Notes: generated by a model not told the origin, from the letters alone. A stretch of DNA of 64,000 nt from Hygrocybe punicea (GCA_963556145.1 OY744466.1:2418001-2482000), one strand, 5' to 3'. Counted from the first letter of the stretch, positions 11,201-23,809 are shown. Numbers and translations: made by a program.

Positions 11201-14200
11201 GCGTAAATAACGCATCGTGAAATCTGAGGTACGAGGATGAACGCAGAGTTGATAAATCACACGGTAGCAACGTTCAGCAAGTCCGGGAATGGTCATAAAT
11301 AAAGGATCTTGGTGTGGATGATGCTGATCGGGCCTTTTGCGTTTATTCCTCAATTCTGGGACCCCTGCATTTAGCAAATCGATAATAACATGGATGCAAC
11401 TTTGGCGGGCTCCCAGAGCATGCGGGTCCTGGATGAGTTGCTCGCCATCAGTCCTACCGAAAAGTAAGAAGTGAGCAACATTCGGATAAGGCCTTCCGGA
11501 ATCCGTGTTTTGAACAAAAAGTTCAAGAAATGCGAGTCTGATAGACTGTTCAAGCACATCAGGAGTCGCATCGACATCTTTCGCACCAGCGCCAGTGCAC
11601 TGTTCGGCAATCGTTTCTGCCACCATCACATTCATAGTGGTCTCTGACTTCATAATCTGCATAACGCCATTCAAAATGCGTTCGGAGTCGTTGCTTGTTT
11701 CGATCAAAGTCGTCAAGTTGGTGAAAGAATTCGATGCCGAGAGAATGATAAGAATTTTAACGGAGAGTAAAACTAGCTCAGCGTGGGCGGGATAAGCAAG
11801 ATAAGTAGCCACTGCTGGGGCATATTGAGGACCAAAAGATAAAGCCTGATCGAATTTGGTGAAGTAAGAACGTGGGTAGATGGCGACAATGATAGAGGCG
11901 CTATCAATGTCCGCTAATAAGGGAACAAGGACGTCGACGAAGATGTCTTGTAATTCCAGAATACGATGGACAATCCTTAGCACACGGACCATTGTACTCC
12001 GGAAAAATGGTTCCTCCTCGGCGAGTCCCTTCTCAAAGCCCTCAACTCCATCAACAATATAGGAAAGGATGCTCGCTTGAAGTGGTGAATTTGTCAACAT
12101 CCGTTTCATAATGTCATATCCGGGATGAACGAGTAAGGGTAAGATTGACTCCTTTCTCAGATTCACGTCATCGGGTCTGACCAGGGATTCCAGATCATAG
12201 CTCGCCAAGGTCCGCTCAATAAAACAGAGGCATAGATCGTTCATCTGCCATCTATCTGACGGTCGCAGGTACTCCCGACTTGGAATCTTTAAGAAAACGT
12301 TGTCGACCACAAACGATATAAAAGGACCAATTCCCGGTAGTCTATGCGGCTGCCCAAGAGTCTCAGGTATCGTGTTGATCGGTTCCGTGTCCATGACCTG
12401 TTCCTTCAATCGTAGCCGCTTTGGAGTGTGTACGAGTGTGCCGAGCAATTTCAGAAATGGTATTGTTGCAGGGTACATCTTGTATACCGCCTCAACTTCT
12501 TCCAGTTCCACCTCTACGCCTTTTGCAGATGGCAATAGACTGGATCCTGCCCCAAAAGCATCAGATCCGCGTACATTGATGACTTCAAGCTTCTCCATGA
12601 GAGTCCATATGGCTTTACATATCTCCACGCCGGGGACACCTGCCCCAGGCTCGCAGAAAGCACCCAGACTTCCAAAGAGCGCACCCTTGAGTTCGAGTGG
12701 GATTCCCAATGGGATCAATGCGACCAGGGTTGGGATAGCACGGAATTGAGCATGTCCGGATATGGCTACACGAACTGCAGTAGAATGTGTGACAACTGTC
12801 GAGAGGAATCGGAGGAATGATTGCGCTAGCAGGACATCTTTCGGCCCAGGCGCTGCCGCTTGTTGTAGGTAATGGCTAGATCCGAGTGTCGGTGGTTGCC
12901 AGGATTCTGTCGACTGCGTTTGACTCCGCATACTTGGAGGAGAGGACCAAGACTCCAGCAACCCAAAAATTACTCCCCAGGAAATCGTTGGACCTGAATT
13001 GAGATGTTTGGAATTGGCAGAAGGTAACGTGCTTCGTGGGACCACTTCGCCAGCACCTCTGGCCACAAAATTATACGCCAGCTCGCTGCATTGCTGTCCC
13101 TTAGCCAAGCCAGCGAGCATGTCGTACAAAGCCATCAACATATCCGCGTCACGTACCTGCGAAGACCAAACGGCCCATTGAAGAAACGCGGGAAGTTTAC
13201 CCGCTGTCACTTCCACATACTCAAGGTAAGTCATACGCTGCGACTCGACTTGTGGGCCAGATCCCCAGAATTGAAGAGCTCGTTCGTCAGGCAAAGCTGA
13301 GTAAAGGAGCCCGATAAAGGAAAAAAGCGCGGCAATGTCGTTCCGATGGGAAGCATGATTGATTCTATCATTGTCTGATACTGCACTGGAAGAAAAGCGG
13401 GGATGAGTAGATGGAGTGGAAGAACGAAACACCCTGGTCCTATCAGAGCGAGCGTTTGCGAGAACAAGATCCTCTTGTCTCTGCTTAATTTTTCGGAGCT
13501 CCGAGGAAGCATGGGTAATCAAGGATCGTACGAGGCTTTCAAAGGCTTTCAACACTACTGGTTTGATGTCTTCGGGCAGCGAATCCCGCCTCTGCTCTTG
13601 CTCAAGGTAGGGTGATATAGAATGTAATAATGATGACGCCGGAGAACTATCTCGTCTGGTTTGCAACCGAAGGACGGCCAAAGCCAGGTAAGTGAAGGCG
13701 TCACCCTGAACGGCATTCCAGATCTGACTTGCCAGCTCCTCGGTCTTGAAACCATCACGGTGTTCGAGAGCAGGGTCACGATGCCTCGCTTCGGTCAAGA
13801 ACAAAGTCCATTTTAACAAGACAGTTGCTTTCAGCCCCGGTTCCTTCCACTCGACCGATGGATCCAGCCTTGTGGTCATGAAGGACAACATCCCTATATC
13901 CGTTACCAAATTTTGTCGTATTCGTCCGCCAACACTCTGAGGGTCCACAGGGTCAAAAGCGACTAGGACAGCAGTCAGCATATAGCTTGTCATGGCATGG
14001 TTCGGATTTGTCGCCAACCAATCGACCATTTTCTGGATCTCATGAGGAGAAAGATAGCCAAGTCGAGCAATTATACAAAGGATGGTCGCTAGTGTTCGAC
14101 GCTCGTACTTGAGCGAGTCACATCTTGCGTTGAGAATATCAAAACCCATTGATGTGTTCCCTCCTTCACAGTGTAAACTTCGAGGAGCACGAAATTCCAT

Positions 14201-14887
14201 CTGAGACCTGACATACCTTGGTTCAAGGAGGCACTACTGGCATTTTGTTTAAACACCTGAACCCTTGATATTACATTTCCCAAAATTTCTACCTCCCTGA
14301 ATATTCGATAGGCCAAGGAGATTTCACCACCTGCAACGTGCAAGGCTGGAATGAGTTCTTGTCGCACAAACGCATCAATTCGCGTATACACTGGTGGGGC
14401 ATCACTGCCAACCGATGTCTCGGCAGCCTCGAAAATGTAGCGCAACGAATCCACTAGATGGCGACGTCTCTGATGGAATGAGGCGACGGTTACTTCAAGA
14501 CAGTTTACGGCGCCCATATTTGGATTCTCCGTCATGATTGTATGCAGTAAACCAGCGATGTATCGTTCAGAGCAATCAAGTTGTTGTGATAGGAAGATAA
14601 CTTGACGAGCAAAGTCCGAATTGACAACAATTGGCTTGCCGTTGACAACAATCTTGCCTTATGAATAACCAAAGTTGAACGCTGAGGCGAAATAAAGCGT
14701 CATGTTAACACTTACCAGTCTCTATTTCACGTTGTTCTTGCAAATTTTGTGGTCCAACATCGAAGAGGTTCAGCAGCCGGATTTTGTGGGATATCAACTC
14801 GTCAAAAAGTTTTTGATCACCAAGCCGTGATCCACGAGGGCCAAGAGCACCAAGGAGGACGGCGCGCAGATGAGATACGGACTCCAT
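8208..14887 (-). CDS. NUP192: Nucleoporin NUP192 (NUP205 family), inner-ring scaffold
   Basis: This is a giant alpha-helical scaffold nucleoporin of the inner pore ring. The start is ATG at 14887 (MESVSHLRAVL). Exons are 14887-14716, 14657-14217, a 4.4-kb exon 14163-9775, then 9725-9561, 9499-9378, 9327-9178, 9114-8973, 8918-about 8681, and smaller exons to a stop at 8208. The total is about 2,000 residues, normal for the family. Landmarks are IVVNGKPIVVNSDFARQV near the N-terminus, RTLATILCIIARLGYL, VYEAKMSLFIRIAQTR with GAERLLEVQVLPLLAQC, YHQLLMPALQLV and SIVDVLDQEYNRF near the end. One intron near 8493 appears to use a GC donor (GAG|GCAAGT). Near 8838-8845 the frame changes: either one extra base or a very short (34-nt) intron. 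The size, order and motifs make the identification firm. Confidence 0.87.
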
Positions 14888-15310
14888 GGTCTTTGGAGGC
14901 AATGCGGGTTGTTACTTACAGTCACGATTTTTAAATGGTGGCTGTGTCTCTCTAAATAAGGAAACTGCCGAGAACCCGAACACACCATCAGAGAAATATT
15001 TAATAGCGGACCTCAAGTTCGCCTACGCGGTTCAAAATGTCGGACCGCCGACAATTATGTCTAGTGGATATGTCCACGCGCTTCAAACTCAGCTCCCTGA
15101 CTTTGAAGTTGCTGCTCGGCGCATCAAATAATTATTTTGTGCATGTCATATTTCAATAAAATATATTTCAATAAATTGTCACGCAATGTCGTTCGCAATA
15201 TCTTCCTTTCTGTGCAGGCAATGTGGCAATATCTTGAACCAGCCATCTATCAACAAGGGAACCGGTAATATAAGAAACAAAAATCGTATACAGCAAACGG
15301 TCTTCAAGTT
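14888..15310. other. Intergenic, divergent promoters of NUP192 and RTC4-like gene
   Basis: No coding sequence is supported here. The first exon of the RTC4-like gene may lie in this stretch, because that gene has no convincing ATG at its visible 5' end. An ATG near 15220 in an open stretch is one possibility, but I cannot confirm a splice junction in the right phase. Confidence 0.4.
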
Positions 15311-17968
15311 TTGTCAAATTTTCAATTGTCAATTGCTGACTTGAATTCGGTACAGTGTTCAAATCGTTCCTGTCGCAATACTGTCTTCCATTCCGACCCT
15401 CTCGATTACGAAGCTGCACAAGCTATTATAGACGTTGCAAAAACCGATCCTACCTTTCTTCATCAGCTCTCCAATAATCCAGAGATGCGGACAATCTACA
15501 ACACTGACCTCATTTCCAACACCACCCAACCGTCATTCTTTTCTCAAACCAACCAAAACCTGTCACTCTTTTCACAAACCAACCAACCCCCATTCTTTTC
15601 CATTCCTATTTCCACTGAAACAACCTCAGCCCGAGAAGTGTTCACACCTTCGCTTGAACAACCAAAGGGCAAAATAAACTGTGCTCGCGATACCTGTAGG
15701 ACCGTCAAGGGAATAAGGACACAAGGACACAAGGACTGTACATACCTTCTATGCAAAAAATGTTGTCAAGAATTTGCCCGTGACGCGATTGCCAAGGGAA
15801 TCGACCGTACCGGCTGTCAGGAGCGAAAACATCGACTTGATTCTCCTCAGAATCCAACTCCAACTTCCATTTCCAGTTCGCAAGCAATCCAAAGCGGTCT
15901 GGCGGCAGAAATGATGGCCATTGGTAGACATGTTCCAATGCCGATGCCGCAGGTTCCAATGCCAATGTTTCTAATGCTGCAGGTTCCAGTGCAGCAGGCC
16001 CAGGACATGGTGGGAACACAACAGCAAGTTGTTAATGATGGGAACCCAGACCATTATGGTGCACGCACCGTCGCAGCAACCCCAGACCCACCAAACCCTC
16101 CTCCGTCCTTGCCACAACCGTCGCAAAGATCAAATTATGCTTTACCAATAGCCACCATGTGGCAGAAAGTTACGCCAGATTGGTTAGAAGCACGTCAGGT
16201 CGCTGCAAGGGAGGATGACCGACGCACCAATGTGAAACAAGCTACACTAGAATCGTGTCAACAAAAGATGATGCAAGTCAATGCGATATTGTGGTTTGAG
16301 GTATACCATCTTAATTTTCAGGCCACGAGACTTTTTCTGATGCGTTCAACCTAGGAGAGCCAAGAGCCCATTGTGCTTCCATTGCATGTTGACACCTACC
16401 CAGACTTTCGAATTGGGGACCACCCAGAGCTGGTAGAAGTGTTAGCTCTGCAAAAGAATACGAGGGTTGAGACTTACAATAGGTTTGAAAGCCGTTGGGA
16501 ATTGCACACTCTCAATTCTGTCCGTCAAGTGGAGACCGGTGAAACAGTGCTTTTTCGGAAGCTCCCTGCAGGTATATCGGGCCCTCGTCTGCAAAACTGC
16601 CCTGGACTGGAGGTGGAGATCAACCGTCTCAATGGCATAATGAACAGGAAACGTACCCGAGGAGGCTTACCAGAATCCAACCATTTCAACATCAGTCCGA
16701 AGGTTGCGAAAAATCCACGTGTCTCTGCAAATACTTGGGCCCGGGAAAATACAAAATCTCCTATTTCCACGATAAGTCCCACCAAGAAAGCGATAGCAAG
16801 GACGTCTCCTGTGACCTTATCGAGGGCGACCACACTAGAAGTATCGAGGACGACCACACCAGAAGTAAATGTAAACAGTGGGGGGTTACATACCATTGGA
16901 CCTCTACAGAATAGCGTTGGGCTCGGTGATCGTCCATGGGTGGGCCAATATCTGCGTGGTGGTGAAAGAGCATGGCCGACAACTTTCTTTACCGAGGACG
17001 TAATTGATGGTTTCCACCGGATTGAAGAACTGCGAGCACAACGTTTACCAAAGTACTATCATAACACTGCATTCGAACTGGTTTTTGCACTACAGTACCG
17101 CAGGTCAACTTTCCACAAACATTACAAGCTTTATAAGGAAAACTCTCACCTCACGTTGAAATATGCCGCATTGAAAAGACCGTGGGCTGAATTCGTCGCA
17201 GAAGCATCGAACGACAAAATCACCATTTCTGAAATGGACGATCCAAGCTCGGAGTCCAGCATTGAAGAATCCACGGCAGAAGATAATTGCCAATATTGTG
17301 GTGAAGCATTACCCAAAAATCCGTCTGCCACCCTCGAGAGACTATGGATGGAGTTGAATACTGGCATACCAGATATAGAACGGGAGGTGGCTGCATATTG
17401 CAAACAGCACGTTTTTGAAACAACTATTCTCCCGGACGCTGTTGAACAAAAATGGCCGCAGACGATCAATTTCAAAGATCTGGGGGAAAGGGTGGTGGGA
17501 CTGCAATATGCGCTTGAGGAGGTCATTGACAACCCAGAAGATAGCGTGTTCTTCCAGCATTTGAAGAGTTTGGTCCAATCCATTGGGAAAGACCGTGCAC
17601 TCGGAGTGGCGGGGGGATCTGAATTCGAAGACAAGTATGGACGTGGCACAGGATAGTAAGTCTCCGATATATCTTGATTGATTTCACTTACCAATATCCA
17701 AAGCTATGGTGAACTGGGGTGCGCTATAATATCTGCAGTGCTGCGGGACTTGTTTCCTGTATCAGAAGAAGATACGATTAATACCGTCCCAAGACGCAAT
17801 TTTATTGACCGTGTTCTGGTTCCGGAAACAGCTGTCTTGCTCATCACTGAAGATCTGGATGTAGACGACGAAATGGCCATGGAAATCCTCGTAAAAAGTG
17901 CAGCTTATGGAATTCAACAGTTTCCAATTGACAAAGGTTCCACTAGTGATGGTGGGCAGATGAATTAG
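15311..17968 (+). CDS. RTC4-like domain protein with N-terminal cysteine cluster; 5' end uncertain
   Basis: The C-terminal third matches the RTC4-like domain (restriction of telomere capping protein 4, a fungal family linked genetically to telomere-capping control). Landmarks are NCQYCGEALPKNPS (around 17287-17328), AAYCKQHVFET, KWPQTINFKDL, YYGELGC (across the splice) and DRVLVPETAVLLITEDLDV. Introns are 16301-16354 and 17656-17703, both GT-AG and frame-restoring. The N-terminal part has CSNRSCRNTV and a second cluster (NCARDTC, LLCKKCCQEFARDA, TGCQERKH), both plausibly zinc-binding and typical of large basidiomycete paralogue families. Residues between are low-complexity (MPMPQVPMPM). The open frame begins at 15311 without an ATG, so an upstream exon is missing from this model. 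The precise function in mushrooms is unknown. Confidence 0.72.
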
Positions 17969-18224
17969 AATCTGTTGGAAAGAAGGAAAGGAAAGGGCTA
18001 CACACCTGTGCCTGATCCGAGTTGAACGTTGAACGATGATGAAGGAGAGAACAAGGACTGCATCTCCTTGGAAACTGATACCCAAGACTCGAAAAAAATT
18101 GCAAAAAAAAAGCCAACTACCCACCTTCGTTTAGAATCACTTGGTACTCTACTTCCCTTTTAATATAAACTAATTTCATTTCGTGCAAACCAAGCGTCCA
18201 AATTGAAAGAGATTGCGCGCGACA

Positions 18225-18370
18225 TTGGGGAGGAGAACAAAAGTGGCGCCACTTTTTGCACATATTGTGCGAAATCAAGTAAGTTGCGCAACAAAATCGA
18301 GCGCACGCAAATTGACTTACAAAATGAGCGCAACAAAGGTTTGAGTGCAACAAAACTTAAGCGCAAATAG
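18225..18370. repeat. Degenerate GCGCAA-motif array
   Basis: The words gagcgcaacaaa, gcgcaacaaaatc, gagcgcacgcaaatt and aacttaagcgcaaat recur at irregular spacing. A related array in the opposite orientation lies at 21378-21552, and the 15-mer aaaacttaagcgcaa recurs in an intron near 19965. Its function is unknown; it may be the ends of an old element. Confidence 0.5.
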
Positions 18371-18412
18371 TGAGACGGTGCACAATGTTATAGAATTTGA
18401 GAACTAAATCAA

Positions 18413-19431
18413 TCAAACAGTACATTTAGTACGCATAGAAGCCCTTATTGGCTCGTCCGTTTGCAAATCCATAATTTCCTTCACAGCTTCGTTGACGAAA
18501 GAGCCCTCCTTCTCAAAAACTTTCTTAGCCTTTACCCATTCGATTGAGCTCCGTTGGCACCCATCGCACATCCCCGGGATCATTACAGTTTCGAATCCTG
18601 CCAGTATCTCGCTTTCGGTGAGTGCGGCATCGGGATGAAGAAGTTGTTTAGCAAGTCCATGCCACCACTCGTTTGTCCATGACTTGCTGCAAGTATTACG
18701 ACTGCCGCATAGTGGGTCATTCACCGTGTCCAGGACGAAAAACGCAATACTTCGACGGTGGTCATCAATGTTGGCCTTCGTTTTCATTAGGATGTGGTAG
18801 AACGAGAGGCCAATCCATTGCGTGTCGATTATACGAAGCTGAGTAACCGGGATTGTAATCAGTTGGCGAAAAGCAGGCTCGACCCATTCATCAATGCGGT
18901 ATAGTCGGGCCAAGTAAAGTTGGATCGCTGGAGTAAATTCAGGGAGTTTTGGTAATTGTGCTCATGCAAATTCTTCCCCATCCGAAATCTCCAGAAACAC
19001 GGACATCTTCAAGATGGATGACAGAGATTCGACGGTGAGGTTCTTTTCGGAATGTCTGCCAGAATGGTATGTTCATATTCAGAAACAAAAGTTAGCTGCA
19101 CTTACCCACCAAATAGATACATTAGGAGGGCGTCGAAATCATCTCGGGATACATGCAACATGACGGGATTTTCATCGGTTGTCCCTTCAAGAGTGGGATT
19201 CGTGTTGTCGCGAGGTAAAGAGAACAGGGTTTCAAACACTTTTGATCGCATCGCTAACAAACTCTTAGGAAGGCAGTAGAGGGTTCCTTGCGGACTAGCA
19301 GGCAACTAGAAAGGGGGGGGGGTCAATTTCGGATGACGACGAAGTTGCGATTGGCGAACCTCAATAATAATGGACCCGTCTTCAAGGTAGAAGGTGGGGT
19401 GCCACCGACTACCCATGGAAACATGTTGCAT
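18413..19431 (-). pseudogene. BTB/POZ domain protein with an in-frame stop
   Basis: This is a typical agaricomycete BTB protein, a family usually treated as substrate adaptors or protein-interaction modules. It starts at ATG 19431. Exon 1 reads HPTFYLEDGSIIIE. Then comes an intron with donor GTTCGC, and exon 2 (SLLAMRSKVFETLFSLPRDN, VMLHVSRDDFDALLMYLFGG) covers the BTB core. An intron with GTAAGT follows, then exon 3 from about 19068 (LTVESLSSILKMSVFLEISDG) and the downstream helical part (LPEFTPAIQLYLARLYRIDEWVEPAFR). A TGA at 18964-18962 lies in the same frame as both flanking conserved blocks, and I found no splice pair that removes it. Either the gene is broken, there is a sequencing error, or an unusual intron exists. 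Confidence 0.62.
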
Positions 19432-19534
19432 GTATGCCAGATTTGTTGGACCCTGTGATGATGTGAAGTGAAGTGATATTGGCAAGCGAATAGTTATTAC
19501 AACCGTTTTTCCAGTTCAACTACAAACTATAGCT

Positions 19535-21169
19535 ATGGTTCTCACTTGCTCTGGTCCTGGAAAGCTCCCCTGTGACTGCATTCACTTTGTCGCTAGAGAT
19601 GACAACATCAGATCTGTGGGTCTGAAAAGATGCAGAGATTGTCGTCACACCGAGGGATACCACCCTCCCTGGCCGATTCGCAAAGGGTTGCAGAGCTCCA
19701 GCCCCAAGCAGCATGCACTTTCAACATCTAAAGATACAGCTACAGGATACACAGTCAAGAAAGAGAAGGTTGGGGAATTAAATAGCGGTGGGCAAGAGAG
19801 AAACACTTCACCATCAGTACGTCTTTTTTTAGTGAGAGTCCATCACATAACACCAGTATTGATTCCAGACTATCTCGCGAATGACAAAGAACCGCTCGGA
19901 ATTGAAGCTAGTGAAGGTTGGGTCCATCATTATGCTTCCAGGTGGACTAAATGTAAGAATAAAACTTAAGCGCAAGAAAACATTCTGACCTGTTCTTTAT
20001 TAGTCTGAAGGCGAATTGGTTCAATCTAAAAATCTGTCTCTAAAGCAAATTGAGCAATATGTACAGTTTCATCTTGCTGTGGAGTGTGACGGAGATCGGG
20101 TCCTCGAGTTTGGTTTGAATTGGGATCAAAACAGGTTTGATCGTTGGCTCTGTCAATTGCTCCCCAAGCCATTTGAATGGCTCGATGCATGTTTTGGACG
20201 ACCACGTTTGGGTGATTACCACTGGGTTTTGTTACGCAAGGACCGCTCCAGTTTATTTGTTGTGGAGAGGAAGTTGATAATGGGAACACAAGTCTCAGCT
20301 GCAAAAGGTACGGCCGGTCGCAAGTACACTGATCATGCCATTCGAATTGGTCAGTTCACTTACACTAGAACAATGTTAGCCACTCACGAAACTTGCAACA
20401 GCCACTCGTCACAACATACCAGCATCAGCATACGAAAACTGGGATATAGCCATCGAGTGCGCATTGAAAGGGAACTCAGAGACTGAGGCGACTGGGCACA
20501 ATCGGATGAAATCCAAGAGGGATGAATCGTCTCCAGAACCTGAAACGGAATCTGAGGTCGAATCCATAAAGCAGAGCCGCAACTTGAAACTGGTCACCTA
20601 CGGTGGGAAGAAGAGTTCTGTGGCTGTTCCCTGTATGCCTTTTCCACAGTGGCCCACAGCGTTCAACTAACTTTATCCATAACTCAAGCTTCCGAAGTGC
20701 AAATAATCAGTGACGATGACGATATTCAAATTACCTTACACACCAGGAACAGTTCCAAATCTAGGAAGCGCATCGACTCATCCAAGACAAACTCTAGCAG
20801 TGAGGACATGCAAATTAAACGACAGAAAGGTCAGTGTCGTGGCATACACTTAAATAATATTGGTCTGACTCATGCATTCCAGTGATCGAACTGTCTCCCA
20901 GTCCACCGACCCCGCCGACAATTTCCTGGGCCGATTATGCCAATAGTCCTATTGGCAGGGACGGGAATGCCAGATCTATTGACAGCTGGGATGTTGGACA
21001 ATTTGATGATATACTTCCGTTTGCGCTGTCCCCCGCCTCCCCCCCTTTCAATGCTGCTATGAGTCCTACTACAACCCCCCTCGAAGCAACTGCGTCCACA
21101 TCTGCCTTACCGCCTACCCGAAGTGGGTTTAACATACCCGGCAAGCCTCGACACAATCCCTGGGCGTAG
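19535..21169 (+). CDS. Basidiomycete protein of unknown function
   Basis: I do not recognise a named domain. The first exon opens at ATG 19535 with a Cys-bearing segment (GPGKLPCDCIHFVARDDN, CRDCRHTEGYHPPWP). A middle block (LPKPFEWLDACFGRP, YHWVLLRKDRSSLFVVERKL, GTAGRKYTDHAIRI) resembles a segment seen in many uncharacterised agaricomycete proteins. A run of short exons then leads to a Ser/Glu-rich acidic tail (ISDDDDIQITLH around 20707-20740) and a C-terminal region to 21169. Introns fall near 19815-19855 (GTACGT...AG), 19952-20005, 20350-20415 and 20660-20700, and the borders are approximate. An intron contains the word aaaacttaagcgcaa shared with the repeat at 18350. Confidence 0.5.
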
Positions 21170-21377
21170 GTTCTCGATCGCAGCGTCAACTACCAATTGA
21201 ATTTTGATCGCATCACTTCCGTTCCTCAAACTGAGACCCACTCTCGTTTACTCCCCTTTGATTGCTTGGTTTTTTCCCCCTCTAAGTAGTTAGTAGTTAG
21301 AAGTAGTTAGTAGTTAGTCATGAATACAAGGTGTTTGATAGAAATGAAGCAGATGTATGCTGACAACACTTTGCCGC

Positions 21378-21552
21378 GCGCTCACAAATTTGCGCGCTCT
21401 TTCTGTGGTAAACTTTGCGCGCCCGACTTTGATTATTTGCGTGCTCGTGTAACGTTCGCTACGCGCCCGACTTTGATTATTTTGCGCGCCCTGGCTGTGA
21501 CTAGTTTGCGCGCTCAATTGTAATTGCGCGCTCAAATAACTTTGCGCCGCAA
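21378..21552. repeat. TTTGCGCGCTC-type degenerate tandem array
   Basis: Variants of ttgcgcgctc and ttgcgcgcccgactttgatta occur at least six times in 175 bp, including two near-identical copies of gcgcccgactttgattat. It resembles the reverse complement of the 18.2-kb array, so the two arrays bracket the BTB and unknown genes in inverted orientation. Confidence 0.6.
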
Positions 21553-21583
21553 GAAAAAAAAAGGCAGAAAATAAATTACAAGT

Positions 21584-23809
21584 CTAGTATACATCGCTGG
21601 ACTCGGTACATAGAAGATGAGCTCTAGGGATTTGAATAGGACAGGCATGCCGCTTTTGCAAGTCTGCGACAATGATGCGGTTCCTTTGCTTGATCATTTC
21701 ATCAAGGAAGAAATTGTACCTTTCTGCTCGCATTTCCCGCACAACAGATTTGAACCCGCCAAACCATGCATTCGTCATCTCCGCCGCGGATGAATTAAAC
21801 GTCCACCTCCTGTCTTTAATGAGGTCAGGAAACCGCGCAGGATTGCACGCTTCATTACAAAAGTTGTCTGATTCACGGTGTTTTGTTTTCATGTGGAATA
21901 CGTCCACAGGAAGTGCACACCGGTCGAAGTAGTGGTTGCTTGTTGCAATGAGATGTTTCTTGAGGTGACAATTGTTGTCGAAAAAATTTACGCCGGGTAC
22001 TGATTGCGGAGTGGGGAACAGTTTTTGGTGAAAGAGCTGTAGAATCGTGATGGGGGGGGGGGGGGTATGTGTGAAGCAGTGGGACATCACTTACAACGAC
22101 TCCATGGACGGCTTCCGAACCGAAGAAAGTTGCACGTCCCAAAATTACACCACAAGTTGTGACGCAAAGCTGTTCGTTGTGCATTCGTCGGCGATTCATT
22201 TGTATGCGAAGCTTCACATTGCCCTCAGGCGACTTGTCATTGCATTGGCCTTCAGGACTGTCATCTTCGTCTTCTAGCGTTGCCCCGAGTCCGGATGAGA
22301 GGGCATCTTCAACTTGCGTCGAGTTGAGTCGTTCCAGCCGTTGTCGCAACTGGAACATTGCCGTTCGTCGGTCATTGCCGGTAATTTCAAGCTGCCGGTG
22401 TTCTTGCAAAGTGCATGTTTTGTAACCGGGGTCGCAGGGTCGAGAACACACGGTCACAGCGCACACACTCTTCAAGTTCTCGTGTTTCGTACAGAACCTG
22501 TTCCTCTGGGATGCTAATGGTTCTTTGCAGTCGTGAACCCCACAACAAGGGTGTCCGATGCTAACGCCATCAGTGACGGTTGCACGCAGTGCTTCTGCAA
22601 AATGTCTTGATTTATAGAACCACCAATCAATGAATAATGACTCACCGACAGCACCTGATTCTGCCATCCTGTATTTGCAGCATAATTCGCATGCGTGTGT
22701 CCAGAACTCCTGCCCTGGTCCAGCCATGGCTGCCATGCGAGCTTCAAGCGCAGCGCGAAGCCGGAAAGCTTGATCTGGGACAACGTGAGGCAAATCGAGG
22801 ATGGTACCATGTTCTGTGCGGTCCAATATCAAGGAATAGATAAAAAAAGAGTCCCATACATGGTCACATGTCAACATAAACTCAAATGGCCACCGCGAAG
22901 GTGAAATCCTGGCTTCCGGTTCACTAAAATTGAGGTTGTATATACGAGATAAATTTGTTCCGGATACCCTGGAGAACGGGTAAGGGCAAATATAACATGC
23001 AACAGAAAACTAGCTTACCATGCGCAGACCATTTGGTTTGTGAACTGTCGAATTAAGCTTGTCTCAATATAATGATGCATCGAGACTTGAATGACTTGGG
23101 GAACTCCAGGGTAGTATGTATGAATGGAATGGTCTTCGTGAACGTAATAATTCGGGTAGTAACGGGTTTTACATGCTACATGAGCAACGTCAACGACACG
23201 TCAATAATAATAAAATGACTTTACTTTACCGTTGCAGGTCGCTGAATAGGCCCAGACTGGTAAAGCACCCATGTTACATGTGAATAGGACAACTTCGTAG
23301 CGTAAAACGTTCGTAAGTTCGCGGGTATTCGTGCCTATGTTGGTAATGCCGCATTTCGGATCCAGACAAACACGCGTAGGAGGGAAAAGGTCGAAAATCC
23401 TGTTTGAAATAGATATGCAGAGAAATCGAGTGGGATAAAAGAGAGCTAACTTACCTATTCCAAACTTGAGACCATACTGGAGGAAGAGTGGAAGAAGGGA
23501 CGCATTTTGCAATGGAGACTGGTATACACTAGTATGTTTGCTCTTGGCCCATGGAGTTGGCAGAAAAGTTCTGAGAGTACGCCAAGTCTTGAGGAGAACA
23601 TCATCGTCAACATCGAGCGCTAGGCAGAGGAACTGGGTAACATCGGGAGGGAGTAGGAGGGGAAGGACGGTGGAGTCCAGAGTTTGGTTCCAACTCAAGC
23701 GCTCTTGAAGATGAGATATGAGAGAGAAAAAAGACAAAAGCTGGGGGAGAGATAGCGCCACAACATCTTCGTCATCTTGGAGAGCGTCAAGCAAGGGAAG
23801 TAGCACCAT
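21584..23809 (-). CDS. CxC5/CxC6-like cysteine-cluster protein associated with KDZ transposases
   Basis: This is a KDZ (Kyakuja-Dileera-Zisupton)-related gene starting at ATG 23809. The N-terminal region (LLPLLDALQDDEDVVALS) and RVCLDPKCGITN, then YSATCNG near the end of the first open stretch, form the CxC5-type module (23809 to about 23050). Residues from HPCCGVHDCKEPL through RFCTKHENLKSVCAVTVCSR to GYKTCTLQEHR (around 22560-22390) form the CxC6 cysteine cluster. RRRMHNEQLCVTTCGVILGR leads through an intron to a KDZ-transposase-like RNase H part (FFDNNCHLKKH, VFHMKTKHRESDNFC, AAEMTNAWFGGF, NFFLDEMIKQRN) that ends at 21584. Such genes are abundant in Agaricomycetes and lie within or next to KDZ transposons. 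Whether it is an active transposase, an accessory factor or domesticated cannot be told. Exon borders between 23200 and 22880 are uncertain. Confidence 0.78.

Noticed and set aside
9759..13940. Many plus-strand ORFs of 60-150 codons across the NUP192 region
   Set aside because: They are antisense shadows of the long minus-strand NUP192 exons, without family motifs or splice signals.
14886..15131. Plus-strand ORF beginning near the NUP192 start
   Set aside because: It overlaps the NUP192 first exon, has no recognisable domain and probably reflects promoter sequence.
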